Positions 19,590-31,123 of a stretch of 64,000 nt of DNA are shown one piece after another. The first letter of the stretch is position 1, and every line of letters begins with the position of its first letter. The DNA is from Castor canadensis (taxonomy: Eukaryota > Chordata > Mammalia > Rodentia > Castoridae), in assembly GCF_047511655.1 (NCBI RefSeq), contig NC_133389.1, positions 26,728,501 through 26,792,500 on the forward strand, in the 5' to 3' direction. Below the pieces are notes generated by a model. It saw nothing but the letters and a program-made list of their open reading frames with translations. It searched no databases and was not told the DNA's origin. A program made the translations under genes and the position numbers.

Positions 19590-20654
19590 ATTTAACCCAA
19601 AGACTCCCTGGAATTTTCTAGGTGCTCCAAGAAGTAGGGAATAAATAGGCCTTCCCCAGACTAATCAAATTCCAGAGTTGAAGAAATTCCCAGCTTCATG
19701 CTATTAAAATGAACAAATTCCCTTCATACTCACAGATCATGGGTGTCCCTGGGAAGAAGGCTTCCGAGGGCCTAACAGATCTTCATAGGTCTACAGGCCT
19801 GTGGTCACTGCGTGAAGGAATACAGCAGCACCGGAAGACACACCTGTCTTCATGGAGGCTCAGGCTTGCTAGAGAATGGTCTCCATCCATCCTGTGACAT
19901 CCCCAGGAGATTCTGGGGTCTCATAGAGACTGCCAAATGAATCAACCACGCATCAAGCAACAGCTTATTGCCCTCTCACTGAGTCTGGGAGTCTTTATAC
20001 ATTCTGTATCTTTATCACCAAGTATCATCTCCTACATCTTGGGGCTGTTTGCTGCTTGTCTCATGGTACCAATGACTGAGTAGCTAGGATTACAGGCGTA
20101 AGCCACTAGCTCCCAGTTTCTAGAAGGCTTTGACAAACATAGTACACATCCTGAGAGATCCAGAAGAACTGACAGATATTTACGGGGTTCATGGAGGGTA
20201 GCCTCTTGGAAAAGGCAGAATCAGAGTGGGATTTCTATAATCATTACTGGATTGGTTGGCCTAAGCAAAGCAGACCCCACTTCCTTTGGATAAGTACAAA
20301 TTGTATTGCAGCTGAGGTTGGCAACTCTTCACTGACATATCATGTTTCATTTCTTTAATAATTTAACTATCATAGTCCTGAGTTTTTGCTGAGGCCCATT
20401 GTGAAAGGCAGGGCTGGTCACAGAGGACAAAGAAGCAAAGGACTCTGAGACAAGACAGACCTCTGATGTGCTCTGGCCTGCTCTGTGGAGCAGTTGCAGA
20501 AGGTCACATTGTCTTCTCTCAACACTGCAGCCCAAATTGCTGATGACTTCACTGCAACTGTCTCACTTCAGGGCTGTCTTGGGACACTTTGGTCCTGTGG
20601 ATCAGGCCAGTTACTGGTTCATAGAGCACGTGGGGAATGCAGCCTCTCTGTTTT
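19590..20654. other. Unassigned DNA with one SINE fragment
   Basis: Right flank of the provirus. A reverse B1-like fragment lies at about 20068-20121 ('gagtagctaggattacaggc'). Nothing else is recognised. Confidence 0.5.
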
Positions 20655-20954
20655 TCTATATGTTAGTTTACTAGGGCTGCCTCAACTACAACACACAAAG
20701 TGGGTGGTTTAAACAGCATAAATTGGTTGTCTCACAGTCCTAGAGTCTGGAAGTCCAAATCACAATGTCACCGTGGTTGACACTTTCTGAGCTGGATAAT
20801 CTATCTAATTGAGCCACACCTCCAGCTGAGCTAGACAATCTGTTTCATGCCCTCCCTGGGCAACCTGTGCTGTTCCTTGCCTCATCTAGTATCACCTCCA
20901 TCTTTGCCTTTTCCTTCCTTGCTGTGCATCTATGTTCAAATTTTCCCCTTTTTG
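20655..20954 (-). mobile_element. MaLR-type LTR, part 1
   Basis: Read on plus: 'gttagtttactagggctgcc', 'tgggtggtttaaacagcata', 'ctcacagtcctagagtctgg'. This is the complement of a TG...CA mammalian MaLR/ERVL-type LTR. It is split by the ID SINE at 20955-21058 and resumes at 21059. Confidence 0.7.
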
Positions 20955-21020
20955 GCTAGGGATGTAGCTCAGTGGTAGAGCATTTGCCTGGCATGTGTGA
21001 AGTCCTGGATCCATCCACCA

Positions 21021-21058
<38 letters not shown>
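20955..21058 (+). mobile_element. ID-like SINE with 36-base pure A tail
   Basis: tRNA-derived unit 'gggatgtagctcagtggtag' ... 'agtcctggatccatccacca', followed by 36 uninterrupted A (21023-21058). The body is closer to generic rodent ID than to the other copies here. The unbroken tail points to a recent insertion. It interrupts a MaLR LTR. Confidence 0.9.
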
Positions 21059-21062
<4 letters not shown>

Positions 21063-21235
21063 CTTTTCTTAAGGACACCTATCATTTCAGATTAAGGACC
21101 TACTCTAGTTAACTCTAGTTAACTATATCTGCAATAATCTTAATCTCTAAATGAGGTCACATTCTGATGTACTGGGGGTTTGAACTTCAATGTGAATTTT
21201 GGGAGGACACAGTTCAACCTGAAATGCTGTGTGAC
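21059..21235 (-). mobile_element. MaLR-type LTR, part 2
   Basis: Continuation of the LTR: 'aggtcacattctgatgtact', 'gggaggacacagttcaacct'. Same family as 20655-20954. Confidence 0.7.
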
Positions 21236-21299
21236 TGACCTAGTCCTGCTCGTGAACTCCCTCTTGCTGAGGGGTGTGTGGTGGGAGAAGGCAGGGACA

Positions 21300-21785
21300 T
21301 ATTAAATACAGCTCATTATGACAGGTAATCTTGTGTACCCACTTGAGTGGGCCATGGGTGCTCAGACTAAACACTGTTCTGCGTGTGGCTGTTAGGGTGT
21401 TTATGGATGACTTTTACCATTTGAACTGGCGACTCAGTAATATGGACTCCCCTGTCCCCGCAATGTGGATGTACCTCATCCATCCATTGAGGTCACCAAT
21501 AGAACAAAAAGGAGGAGGAAGGAGGAATTTTCTGTTTCCTGCTTGAGCTGGGCCATCTCACCTCATCTTCTCCTGCCCTGGGACTGAAATGTACATCATG
21601 TTAGCACGGGCAGCTAGGTAGACAAGAGCAGGAAACAGGAAATACCCTGGGCTGCAAGATTCCATTCTGCTTTGAAGAGGTGGAATCATAAAACCCCAGA
21701 CTTCATACACCTGTAACCAATAATTAAGATTACAGCCAACACTCTCCTTATGGCGCACACTCCTGGTATCAAGGTCACCCATCCT
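21300..21785. mobile_element. Possible old ERVL-type LTR
   Basis: Wording near 21320-21480 ('aatcttgtgtacccacttga', 'gtgtttatggatgactttta') resembles old ERVL-class LTRs such as the one at 28945-29305. Diverged. Boundaries are uncertain. Confidence 0.35.
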
Positions 21786-23594
21786 TTAGCCTGCGATATG
21801 ACCTTCCCCTGGCAGTACTAACTGTGAAGGGCAAAGAGGATCAGATGTGTAGACACCTGCCCTCAGCTTCTTAAAAGTGCAGGTGTATGACTTCCCATAC
21901 CCCAGCAGCCACTGCACAGTCAGGGAGGGCCTCAATTTGAAGCCACCTAGTAACCTCACCCTTTTGGTTAACAAAACCCCAGGCCCTGACAACTTTGGGC
22001 GGCAGTCATTACCTGAAGTGTCCACTTTGCATCTTAAGGTGCTCTGGCACTTTGCTAATAGGTCACTCCTTGCTATCTTTGTGGTCCTCTGTCCTACTCT
22101 TTGTGGACACCTGGGACACTGTCCTAATCTAAGATGTAAGCAAAGAAGCAAGGAACGCATAGAACACCCATCCGCCATATCGGTAATTCTCCTGAGCTCA
22201 AGGCTTCACAGTCAATCTGGAATACACCAGTGGCTCTCCTCTCGCTTACAGATGGCAGCTTGGGACTTCCGGCACCATGTGAGGCAATTCATGTATATGG
22301 TCACATATAAAATAATTCAGTTTCTCCAGAAAGTATTTAGTTCTGAAGGAAAAAGATATTGATGATGTCTCAGATATCCACACTCCCCGCCCCAGCCCCT
22401 GACATTTCTCTCTAAGATGACAGATAGATTTATGTTGGAGGAGGCAGCTTAAGCTACCTGACAGCCACAGGAAGAGCCGAATCTTCTGGCATGATGTCCT
22501 AGGCTACTCTACCTTCCAGGGAATGTCCCTTCTCTGCCTGGTTGCTCCTTGGTCTGCTGGTGTTTGAAGCTTAGGTGCACAGGTGGTGGAGTTTGAGTCC
22601 CATTGCCTTCACGTCTGGAGTTTAGGTTGTTCCTCCTGGACTTTCTCTCTTGGTTCCCTCTTCCTGCAGCCAACATCAGTGAGGGCTCCCACTGGCTCTT
22701 TATCCCCAGGTGGTCCACCCAGTTGCCCAAAGCTACAGGACCACTTGCCTCTCCCTTCTAAATTTAAGCTTGTTTTTCAAAACTCAGCTCTCTTAGTTTT
22801 TAAGGAGAAAACCTTTGTAACGATCCCCACCCAGCCAACATTCAAGATGGCCCAGTCCTGGGAAAGCAGGGAGATTTGTAATACTCCAGGAAAGATTGAG
22901 CACTTTACCTCAAGCCTTGGGGGATTCTGAGAGAAAACTTACCAAGAGCTGGAAATGGCCTGTGCTTTGCTCTAGGGGAACTGACACAGCCAGGCCTGCT
23001 TTCCTTCCTTTTCTTTCATTAGTGAAAGGCCTTTGGTCTCTAACTCCACCTCTGGCTCATTTTGCTTCCTGGACTGGCTCCAAGTTCCAATCCAAACTGA
23101 ACTCCTTCCTTATTGATTGACACCTTCCAAAAGATTGACACCTCCCTTATTGATCTTGTGGCTGAGCCCCCCATTGGATGCCCGGGGATAGCTAGGGAGG
23201 CAGGAAGAGAGGGCAGGTGAAGTTTCTGGTCCTCCAATTCCCTCACTTGTATTTGCTACAGTAACTGTGAAGGCCTAACATTTGATGGACCAAGAATTTG
23301 ATGGGATCAACAAGAAAACCAAATCAACATGTGCACACATGCCTAGAGGCACTAATACAGGATCAAACTTCAAACGAAGATTAATTGAGACATTCAAGGA
23401 TCAAACAATGTTGGATGAGAATAGAAGCAGGAAGGACCCAGATATATTTACTCTCATCTCTTAACCTAGCTCCATCCCTCCACCTGCCTGTGCAACTGTT
23501 GCCCTGACTGGGCTCCAACAGAACCAGTCTCATGGTTACACCCTTTTCTCCTTTCTCCTTGAATTCTTAGCAATGCTGAACATTTTTTATTACA
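21786..23594. other. Unassigned non-coding DNA
   Basis: About 1.8 kb. The longest frames (21786-22178 minus, 130 codons; 21877-22362 plus, 161 codons) overlap on opposite strands and show no recognisable domain. No clear repeat. Confidence 0.5.
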
Positions 23595-23765
23595 ATACTA
23601 GCTAACATGTATCTTGTGTTTATTATGTCAGGCCGCCTTCTAATGTCTTTTTGTCTCACTTTGTCATCAAAACCTGCCAAGGAAGTCACCATTATTTCAA
23701 AGGCACAGAGAACGTGGGTAGCTTGCTCAAGGGCACACAGGATGTGCTGGAGCCAAGAATTGCTC
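23595..23765 (+). mobile_element. MIR SINE
   Basis: Order of MIR landmarks: 'tagctaacatgtatcttgtg', 'ttattatgtcaggc', 'gcacagagaacgtgggtagc', 'caagggcacacagg'. Ancient mammalian SINE. Confidence 0.75.
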
Positions 23766-24404
23766 TTGGAACTCCATATAGCTTATGCTTATTATGCTGG
23801 CGTTCTCCTTGACCAAATCACACGTCTTAGGAAAAACAGGTGCTTAGGTCTTTGGTGCAGATTTGAAAGGCAAGTTGGCAGGGGTGCAAGTAAGAGTACA
23901 AGGCTGTCTTCTTTAAAAAGGAGTTCTTGGTGGGTCTTGGCTTGTTTCATGGTGAGATTAAATTACATGATTCATCTGACCATGTTCTCCCATTAGGTTA
24001 AAAAAAATCCTCCTGGAATCCTGGTCATCCTCTCCCTGTCTCTTCAATCCACTGAGACTGCCTGGCTCCCTTTGTCTAGTATGGAGGTGGCACTTTGGAA
24101 GCCTCTATACACGGTGTCACTCCTTTTCCCCTGAGACCCATGCTGCCTGAAGTCCTATCATACCTGATACCTGACCCAGAATAACAGCTCGCCCTTTTGG
24201 GAACAGGTGGCTCCTAGTCCCACCATGTCACCAAGCTGCTGTGGAGACAACTCCTGGTTTAGAAGTGGGATGAATCAAAGATTTATACTGCAAAGGACTT
24301 AAAAATCCATATGTAGAACCAATTCTACTCTTCAATGTACAAAGCCTTGGCCCGTATTGCTGCAGACTAAATAAATAGCATGTCTCACATATGTGTTTTA
24401 GGTT
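23766..24404. other. Unassigned non-coding DNA
   Basis: No gene, pseudogene or named repeat recognised. Confidence 0.5.
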
Positions 24405-24715
24405 TTAGTTTCTTTTTAATTGTGGTGAAATACACATAACCATCTAATTTACCATCTTATTGTTAAGAACACAGTTTAGTGTATTAAATACATCCACATT
24501 GCTGTGCAACCTTCCCCAGCATTCATCTTCAGAACTCTTTACATCTCACAAAACTGAAACTCTGGCCCCATTAAACACTAAATCCCCATCCCTTCCTCTC
24601 CCTATCCCTGATAACCACCTGTCTCTATTGATCTGGCTACTCTGAGTATCTCACATAAGTGGAATCGTGGTATTTGTCTTTCTGTGACTGGCTTATTTCA
24701 CTTAGTTATTATTAT
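24405..24715 (-). mobile_element. Old LINE-1 (L1M) 3' end
   Basis: The complement of the L1M 3' end. The plus strand shows 'ccaccttccccagcattcat'-like and 'gtgactggcttatttcactt' wording, the reverse of the ORF2 end (KDKYxxxF region) and 3'UTR. Ancient and non-coding. Confidence 0.7.
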
Positions 24716-24800
24716 TTCTAGTTTACTGATGAACAGAGAACCTTGCCACATAGCTAGTAAGCAGCAGAGACAGGATTTGATGATAGAGTAAGGATTCTGA
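24716..24800 (+). mobile_element. MIR fragment
   Basis: 'gatgaacagagaaccttgcc' and 'agctagtaagcagcagagac' match the 3' half of MIR. Confidence 0.55.
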
Positions 24801-24944
24801 ACCATCCCACTATACAAAAGCTTTTTGCTGGTCCATGTTTGCTCAACCAATGGTTACTACACTGAACCCCTCATACCAGCGATGAAAAGGGGCTTGCAAA
24901 CCTGAAAAGTTCAAAACATCAGCTCTAGGGCAAATGCCACATCT

Positions 24945-25620
24945 TTTCTTTAAAAACTTTTATTTTGGAATTATGGTAGATTTGCAGATGAGTTGCAAAG
25001 ATAGCAAAATGAGTTTGCACATGCTCTTCATGGAGTTTTGGATTCCCTGAAGGTATCAGCTTCCATCGATACATATGTTAAAACTGAGAAACCAACACTG
25101 GTATGTTAAGCTAAACTCCAGGTTTTGGGAATTCAACAGTTTTCCTATTAGTGTGCTTTACTCTGCGCTCCAGGGCCAATATGGACTCCATACCGTGTTT
25201 ATTCATCATGTCTTCTTAGTCTCCTCTGGTCTATGACAGTTTCTCAGACTTTTCTTGTCTGCCATGACCTTGATAGTTTTAAGGAGTCCTAGTCAGGCAT
25301 TTTGTAGAATGTCCCTCAGTTTGAGATTGTCTGGTCTTTTTTTTTTTTTTTTTTTCATGATTAAATTGGAATTACAAGTTTTTTTGAAAGAATGCCATGG
25401 AAGTAAAATGTCCTCATCATATCATCTTCTGACATCCACATTATCAGTGATGTCAACCTTGACTCTCTGGCTTAGATGGTGTTTGCCACTGTGAAGCTAC
25501 TATTTGTCCCTTTCTATACTTTGGAAACAAGCTATTGAGTCTGATCCCCTCAGCTGGCAGGGACAGAGGTCCATTAAGGTTCACTTCTTGGAGATAGTAG
25601 TATTAACACATATATATTTG
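24945..25620. mobile_element. Probable old LINE fragment
   Basis: Long AT-rich stretch with LINE-like wording ('tagatttgcagatgagttgc', 'gaccttgatagttttaagga') and a T-tract at about 25339-25356. I cannot name the subfamily or the orientation. Confidence 0.4.
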
Positions 25621-25627
25621 GAATTTT

Positions 25628-25730
25628 TCTTTTTTTTTTTTTTATTTGTTGTGGGTGTTTTGGCTTGAACTCAGGGCCTCATGCTTGTTAGTCAGGAGCT
25701 CTTACTACTTGAGCCACTCCACCAGCCCCC
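25628..25730 (-). mobile_element. ID-like SINE
   Basis: Reverse copy: T-tract (poly(A) tail), 'ttggcttgaactcagggcct', 'acttgagccactccaccagc'. Confidence 0.9.
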
Positions 25731-25796
25731 TGGAATTTTTCTATAAAGAACACTTGTGTTTGCTATGTTTATTCATTTATTACATCATTCATTTGC

Positions 25797-26345
25797 AGTA
25801 TTCTCCCCTTATCTGCAGAGGATATGTTCCAAGACTCCCAGTGGATGCGTGAAACTTCAAATTGTGGTTTTTTGTTACATATACACAACTATCATAAAGT
25901 TTAGCTAATAAATGAGGCATCGTCAGAGATTAACAACAGTAACTAGTAATAAAATAGAATAATTGCAATAGACTGTAATAAAATTGCCAGCATTACTACT
26001 CTTGCACTTTGGGGCTGCTATTAAGTGAGTGAGAGTTACTTGAACACAAGCACTGTGACACCACAACAGTGGACAACAATTAACTACTAAGTGGCCAATG
26101 ATCAGGTAGCATATACAGCATGGACACGCTGAACAAAAGGCTAATTCATGATGCAGGCAGGATGGGTGGAACAGAGTGGGATGGCTCAAGATTTCACCAT
26201 GCTACCCAGAACAAGGTCCAGTTCAAAACTTATGAATTGTCTATTTCTAGAATTTTCCTCTTAATATTTTTGGACTGTAGTTGACCTCAGGTAACTGAAA
26301 TTATGGAAAGTGAAAGTGCAGATAAGAGAAAATTATCATAAATCA
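25797..26345. mobile_element. Tigger-like DNA transposon fossil
   Basis: The start 'cagtattctccccttatctg' and the end 'gtgcagataagagaaaatta' are inverted-like. The interior 'gttccaagactcccagtgga' ... 'ttgacctcaggtaactgaaa' is typical of TcMar-Tigger elements of placental mammals. It is about 550 bp, so internally deleted. No transposase frame is visible. Confidence 0.75.
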
Positions 26346-26809
26346 TGACTCATGTGAAAATGCCACTTTAAACATTTGGTTTTGCTGCCTCACCAGAGAG
26401 TCCTTGAAATAGCTCTGCTGTCCACGCTGGTCTGAGTCAGATTTTCTCCTCACCATTGTCCATGGGGACCTGGCTTTGTTTTTTTCCACATTTGGACTTG
26501 TACTATTTCCTAGGCCAGAGCACCCTTCCTGCATCCAGCCTCTTTTTTCAGTGACCGGCCTAAGATCCACCTCTTCAATGAAAAATTCCTCAGCTCCAAG
26601 AGCCTCTCTCTCCCTCCTGGCCCCACCACTTTTCTTGCCCCTTCCTCCCCTGCCCCTTTCCCTTTTGTCTTCCCCCCTCCCCACCCTCCCCCTTCATAAA
26701 TTCTACACCACCAAGTGATTCTTTCCTAACCTGGCCCTTTTGTTGATGTCAGATTGATTGTTTCACTTGGGTACCTCTTATAACTCTATCAACTCCTTAA
26801 AAAAAAAGA
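26346..26809. other. Unassigned DNA, pyrimidine-rich centre
   Basis: A C/T-rich tract at about 26590-26700 produces mirrored open frames on both strands. No gene recognised. Confidence 0.5.
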
Positions 26810-26946
26810 GGGAGCCAGGTATGGTGGTCCACACAGCATCCCTGCACTAGGGTGGCTAAGGAAGAAGGACCATGAGTTCTAGGCCAGCCTGAGCTACATG
26901 GCAAGACCCTATCTCAAAAAAACAAAACAAACAAAAAAGAAGAAGA
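26810..26946 (+). mobile_element. B1-like SINE
   Basis: 7SL-derived monomer: 'agccaggtatggtggtccac', 'aggccagcctgagctacatg', 'caagaccctatctc', then an A-rich tail. Confidence 0.85.
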
Positions 26947-28272
26947 AAGGATGTTATCTTTCTTTTCCTTTTCATCTCAAAATAGTAGGTTTACAGCAAT
27001 TCAATTCATTGACCTGAACAGAATCAGAAGATAAAGTTCACACAGAATATAACAAATCCAGATAGGCCTGGTTAAATTCTTTAAGATATGCTCTTTCCCA
27101 GGGAAAAGGGGGTGGGATTTTATTTCATGACCAATATATACATTTCCTATAGTTGCACATACCACTCTTAAAGAATGAGTCTGTTCTTATTCAGGAATCA
27201 CAAATAGCTAATCCTTTTCATTGGCAGATTTTATTAGCCAATTTGTTGGACCAGCATATTCATAATTAAGGAATTAGCTAACTAATGACAAATTGTGCTC
27301 TTTTTGTAAAAGCAGGCCCGGGAACTGTCTTAGGAGCATGTGTTGGAAGCAGAATTGCTTCCCTGGTGCCCCATGTGAAAAATCAGCTTTTTAAGTGCAA
27401 TACTGTAGGATTGCAAATGTTGACTTACAGAGGAAAGCAACAGTAGGGGAATACAGGGTGCTCTGTACACCCTTTTTCCACACCAGTATTGTTACAACAA
27501 CCTCCCAGTCCTCTTCTCATCGTGTGATATAACCTGCCTGTAATGCTTGGCCGAGTATACATCAATGCAGAGGGCAGGCTTGCCACCCACCCAGCCTCGA
27601 AGGAAGAAGGGCTGCCAGGGATCTGACCAAGCCTGTTTTGTGGAGGGGTTGGTGAGAAAGTTGTCCCTCCCATTGCCTGGCAAACTTCAGACTATAGAAC
27701 CCAGCTCAAAACTGAGCCTCTGTGTTTAGGGAATGACTGGTAAAAACACCAGCTTGGTCCTGCTCCACTAGCTAAATGACAGGCTCCTGGAACAAGTGGG
27801 CACTGTCTTCAGTGCCACTCACATGCAGTTTTCACTCTCCTTGGGGGACTTTTTGATTATCCGAGAACCTGACCACTGTGAAATTCCCTGCCTCACTCTT
27901 CAAGGCTCTCAGGAGACACTGAGGGGTCATGCCAAGCCATTTCCAGGAATTACAAGGCCATGAGAACCTTGTGAGAAGTTTGTATGTTGTTGCCACCTAT
28001 TGACAATTCTACCCTCAGATCCATGGGCAGAGGACTAAGAATATTCCCCTATGTCTGGCCCAGTGCAGGGCTCAGGACTTGGGCCACGGGCAGTGGGCAG
28101 TTATAGTATCAGGGTATTTATAAATTCCTAACACTAACTACATTGTTCACAGTTGGGCTGAACATAGCATAAAATTATTATATGATGGCCAAGTATTGCA
28201 TTGGCAGAGAAAAATCTGTTCTTTGATGTCAAGTGGCCAAGTTACTTCACCTCGACTGGACCTTTCAAGGTC
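26947..28272. other. Unassigned non-coding DNA
   Basis: About 1.3 kb without recognisable gene or repeat. Overlapping short frames near 27425-27729 on both strands have no family resemblance. Confidence 0.5.
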
Positions 28273-28289
28273 TAGAAAGACAGAAACTT

Positions 28290-28688
28290 TTTTTTTTTTA
28301 TTCACACGTGCATACAATGTTTGGGTCATTTCTCCCCCCTCCCCCCACCCCCTCCCTTACCACCCACCCTGCCTCCTCCCTCCCCCCCCACCCCCTCGAT
28401 ACCCTGCAGAAACTATTTTGCCCTTATCTCTAATTTTGTTGTAGAGAGAGTATAAGCAATAATAGGAAGGAACAAGGGTTTTTGCTTTTTGAGATAAGGA
28501 TAGCTATACAGGGCATTGACTCACATTAATTTCCTGTGCATGTGTGTTACCTTCTAGGTTAATTCTTTTTGATCTCACCTTTTCTCTAGTTCCTGGTTCC
28601 CTTTTCCTATTGGCCTCAGTTGCTTTTAAGGTATCTGCTTTAGTTTCTCTGCATTGAGGGCAACAAATGCTAGCTAGTTTTTTAGGTG
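28290..28688 (-). mobile_element. 5'-truncated LINE-1 3' tail
   Basis: About 400 bp in reverse orientation, starting with the T-tract (poly(A) tail), then the C-rich complement of the polypurine tract (28334-28398). The same sequence stands on the other strand at 971-1300. It is flanked by a perfect 17-bp target duplication TAGAAAGACAGAAACTT at 28273-28289 and 28689-28705. The perfect duplication shows a recent insertion. Confidence 0.93.
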
Positions 28689-28944
28689 TAGAAAGACAGA
28701 AACTTAAAAGTCAACATACTGTGCAAATACTGGTTTCTTTTACCATCACAGTCAAGAAGAAAGAACATGAACTTGGATTTGCAAGAGACTAAGTCTGCTC
28801 CAGTAGACATGCTCCCAGTCTCATCAGTGAAGGGCACTGACCATGAGGTCATCTGGAAGGCCATGGAGGCTACTCACATGACTCCAAGCTCTACAGCTAT
28901 AGCATCCTTCCATGAATCAAAAGTCTCAGCCTTGCACTGATGGT

Positions 28945-29305
28945 GTGATGGTTGATTTTATGTCTCAGCGTGGCTGAGTTACAATGCCCAGATATGTGGT
29001 CAAACATTATTTGGATTCTTCTGGGAAGGTGTTTTTGAATTTAATATGATAGGCTACAAATAAAACAGACTATTCTCCATTAGCTCAGCTGAAGGCCTTA
29101 GTGGAACAAAGAATGCTGGAAGTCTGCCAGCAAAGGCCTTTGGACTTGGACGTCAGCTTTCCCCTAAGCTTGTCTGCCAAAACTGTGGAGTTTAGACTTC
29201 CCAAGATTCCTCAATTTTGTGAGCCAGTTACTTAAAATAAATCTCAATCCTATCAACAGACAGACTGACAGACACAGATATAGGACCCTGACTAACACAT
29301 AGCTA
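28945..29305 (+). mobile_element. Old ERVL-type LTR
   Basis: The start 'gtgatggttgattttatgtc', 'ggtcaaacattatttggatt', the poly(A)-signal region 'acttaaaataaatctcaatc' and the end 'gaccctgactaacacat' follow the layout of a common placental-mammal LTR. Exact subfamily not named. Confidence 0.65.
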
Positions 29306-29954
29306 ACTCCTATTTTACTGGAAGGCTCCCAGAGTTTTGTGGAGGTGTTTTCCTAAAATGTCAACTGAACTTATAACCTGTAAAGACTCACATTTTACTT
29401 AGAGGCCTCTGATTCACGATTTTAATTCAAAAGTTCTTGGGCTCTTGTCCCATACAGGGTCTCATTCTCCCCAAATCTTAGGATAACATATACTTTTTCT
29501 GGTGGTTTTCAGACCTCTGCTGGTTACAGACAGTCAAATCTTCTTCGTTCTTGGATGTCCAGTCAACTCAGCTAGTTGTTAACTAAGCAAGAGGGACCAT
29601 GTTCTACAATTCTCCCCTTGGATCTCCAAGCCCTGGGTGCCTAGCCACTCTGTGTTCCCACCCCACCCTAGGAGGTAGATGATATCATTCTGATTCCAGA
29701 TTGGGAGTACCTTCATTCAAAGGTATGACGCTCATCTATTGGGTAATGTAGCATGAGAACATAAACTTTAACAGTTTGTGGTCATGGTGTCAAATGGTGC
29801 CATTCTGAGTGCTGTTAAGTCTGATTTCAGCATATTATCCAACTTGTCATCCCATTCTCTCCTACTTATCATTCCTTTACCTCTACAATGGGTTCAATCG
29901 TACTAGCTATGTCTGCTCGGTACAGTCTCAAGTGCGATGCCTTCAGCCCTACAG
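29306..29954. other. Unassigned non-coding DNA
   Basis: No gene or named repeat recognised. Confidence 0.5.
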
Positions 29955-30075
29955 AAATGAGGTAACTCTTTTTATTGGGTGCATATTATGTGGCAGGCAC
30001 TGTACTAAAACCTTGGCATGCCTCCCCTTCACTTAGTCTTCACAGGAATCCTACAAGGTGAGCACTATCATAGCC
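29955..30075 (+). mobile_element. MIR SINE
   Basis: 'ttattgggtgcatattatgt', 'ggcaggcactgtactaaaac', 'ttagtcttcacaggaatcct' in MIR order. Confidence 0.75.
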
Positions 30076-30184
30076 CCACAAACTGTAGGGTTTGTACAGT
30101 TCTGGGGGCCTCCCCAGACACGGAACTTAACTTAGGCAGTGCTATTGGAGAAGAATGAGGACAGTAGACTTAGTGCTCATGTCC

Positions 30185-30430
30185 CCAGATTCATGGACGA
30201 AGCGTGCTGGGGTGCTAGCCCCAAGACGATGGCATTAGGAGGTGAGCCTTTGGTGGGTGATGAGGTGGAGCCTGTAGGAATGAGAATAGTATCCTTATAA
30301 AAAAGAGTACCCAAGAGACCCATTCCCCTTCTGCCGCATGAAATTATAATGAAAAGATAACTTAGTTGTCATAGCCCTAGGTTTTCTAGTTACTTGAGCC
30401 AATAAATTGACTTCTTAATTTAAGCTAATG
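30185..30430 (+). mobile_element. MaLR-type LTR fragment
   Basis: 'gatggcattaggaggtgagc', 'gaatgagaatagtatcctta', 'gagccaataaattgacttct' follow MLT1/MST-type LTR order. Confidence 0.6.
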
Positions 30431-30433
30431 TAA

Positions 30434-30498
30434 TCTAATTGCTTAGCATGCAGGAGGTCTGGGTTCAATCCCCAGTATCACAAAAACAAAACAAAAAG
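30434..30498 (+). mobile_element. ID-like SINE fragment
   Basis: 'ttgcttagcatgcaggaggt' ... 'gttcaatccccagtatcac' plus an A-rich tail. The 5' part is missing. Confidence 0.75.
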
Positions 30499-30694
30499 AG
30501 TGTATGATTGGCAAGGCCAATAGATCTGAATACAATGGCTTTGAAAAGATAGTGTGCTGCTCAGAGATGCCAAGAGGAGGGGGCACACCACACAGGGCCA
30601 CAAAGGGAAGAACCAAGATTGAGTGTAGGCAGAGAAGTCACAGGATTGTGGGCAAGAGCCTTTGTTGTGCTTCCCATGAGAAGAAAAAGGTCCT

Positions 30695-31030
30695 GGAGGG
30701 CATGTGAACAGCAGCTGTGCAATCTGTGATCAGACTTCCAAAGTCCTTGTGTTCCATATGGAAGAATCTGTAGCAGGACACGTGGGTGTAAATGGAGTTC
30801 ATTAAAAGTTAGGGAGGGGAAATACAAAAGGGAGAATGGTGGGTGCAGGTAGAATCTGGAGGCAGATAGCGTGCTACTCTTCTCCAGGTGCTTTTAAAAC
30901 TTACGCTAACCTATGGGAAGGGAGGAACCAGGCGATTCCCATCCAATAATCAATGAGTGGGGAGGGGCACGAGTGGTCCCTAGGCCAGGTGAGGGCATTC
31001 CAAGCCATCCCTGAGTCAGACGTGGACAAC

Positions 31031-31066
<36 letters not shown>

Positions 31067-31123
31067 AATATTAATTCACATATTTTCTGAGTCCCAAACT
31101 TTCCCTAACTCTACCCTGCCTCA
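30695..31123 (-). mobile_element. Solo LTR-like repeat, copy 2
   Basis: Same family as 5925-6324, same strand, about 430 bp. Shared: 'ccatccaataatcaatgagt', 'ctgagtcccaaacttt', 'tgtgatcagacttccaa'-type end. A (CA)n microsatellite has expanded inside it at 31033-31064. The minus-strand start is TGAGGCAGG at 31123. The left boundary is uncertain. Confidence 0.6.
31033..31064. repeat. (CA)n microsatellite
   Basis: Sixteen uninterrupted AC units inside the LTR-like repeat. Absent from copy 1. Confidence 0.95.
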
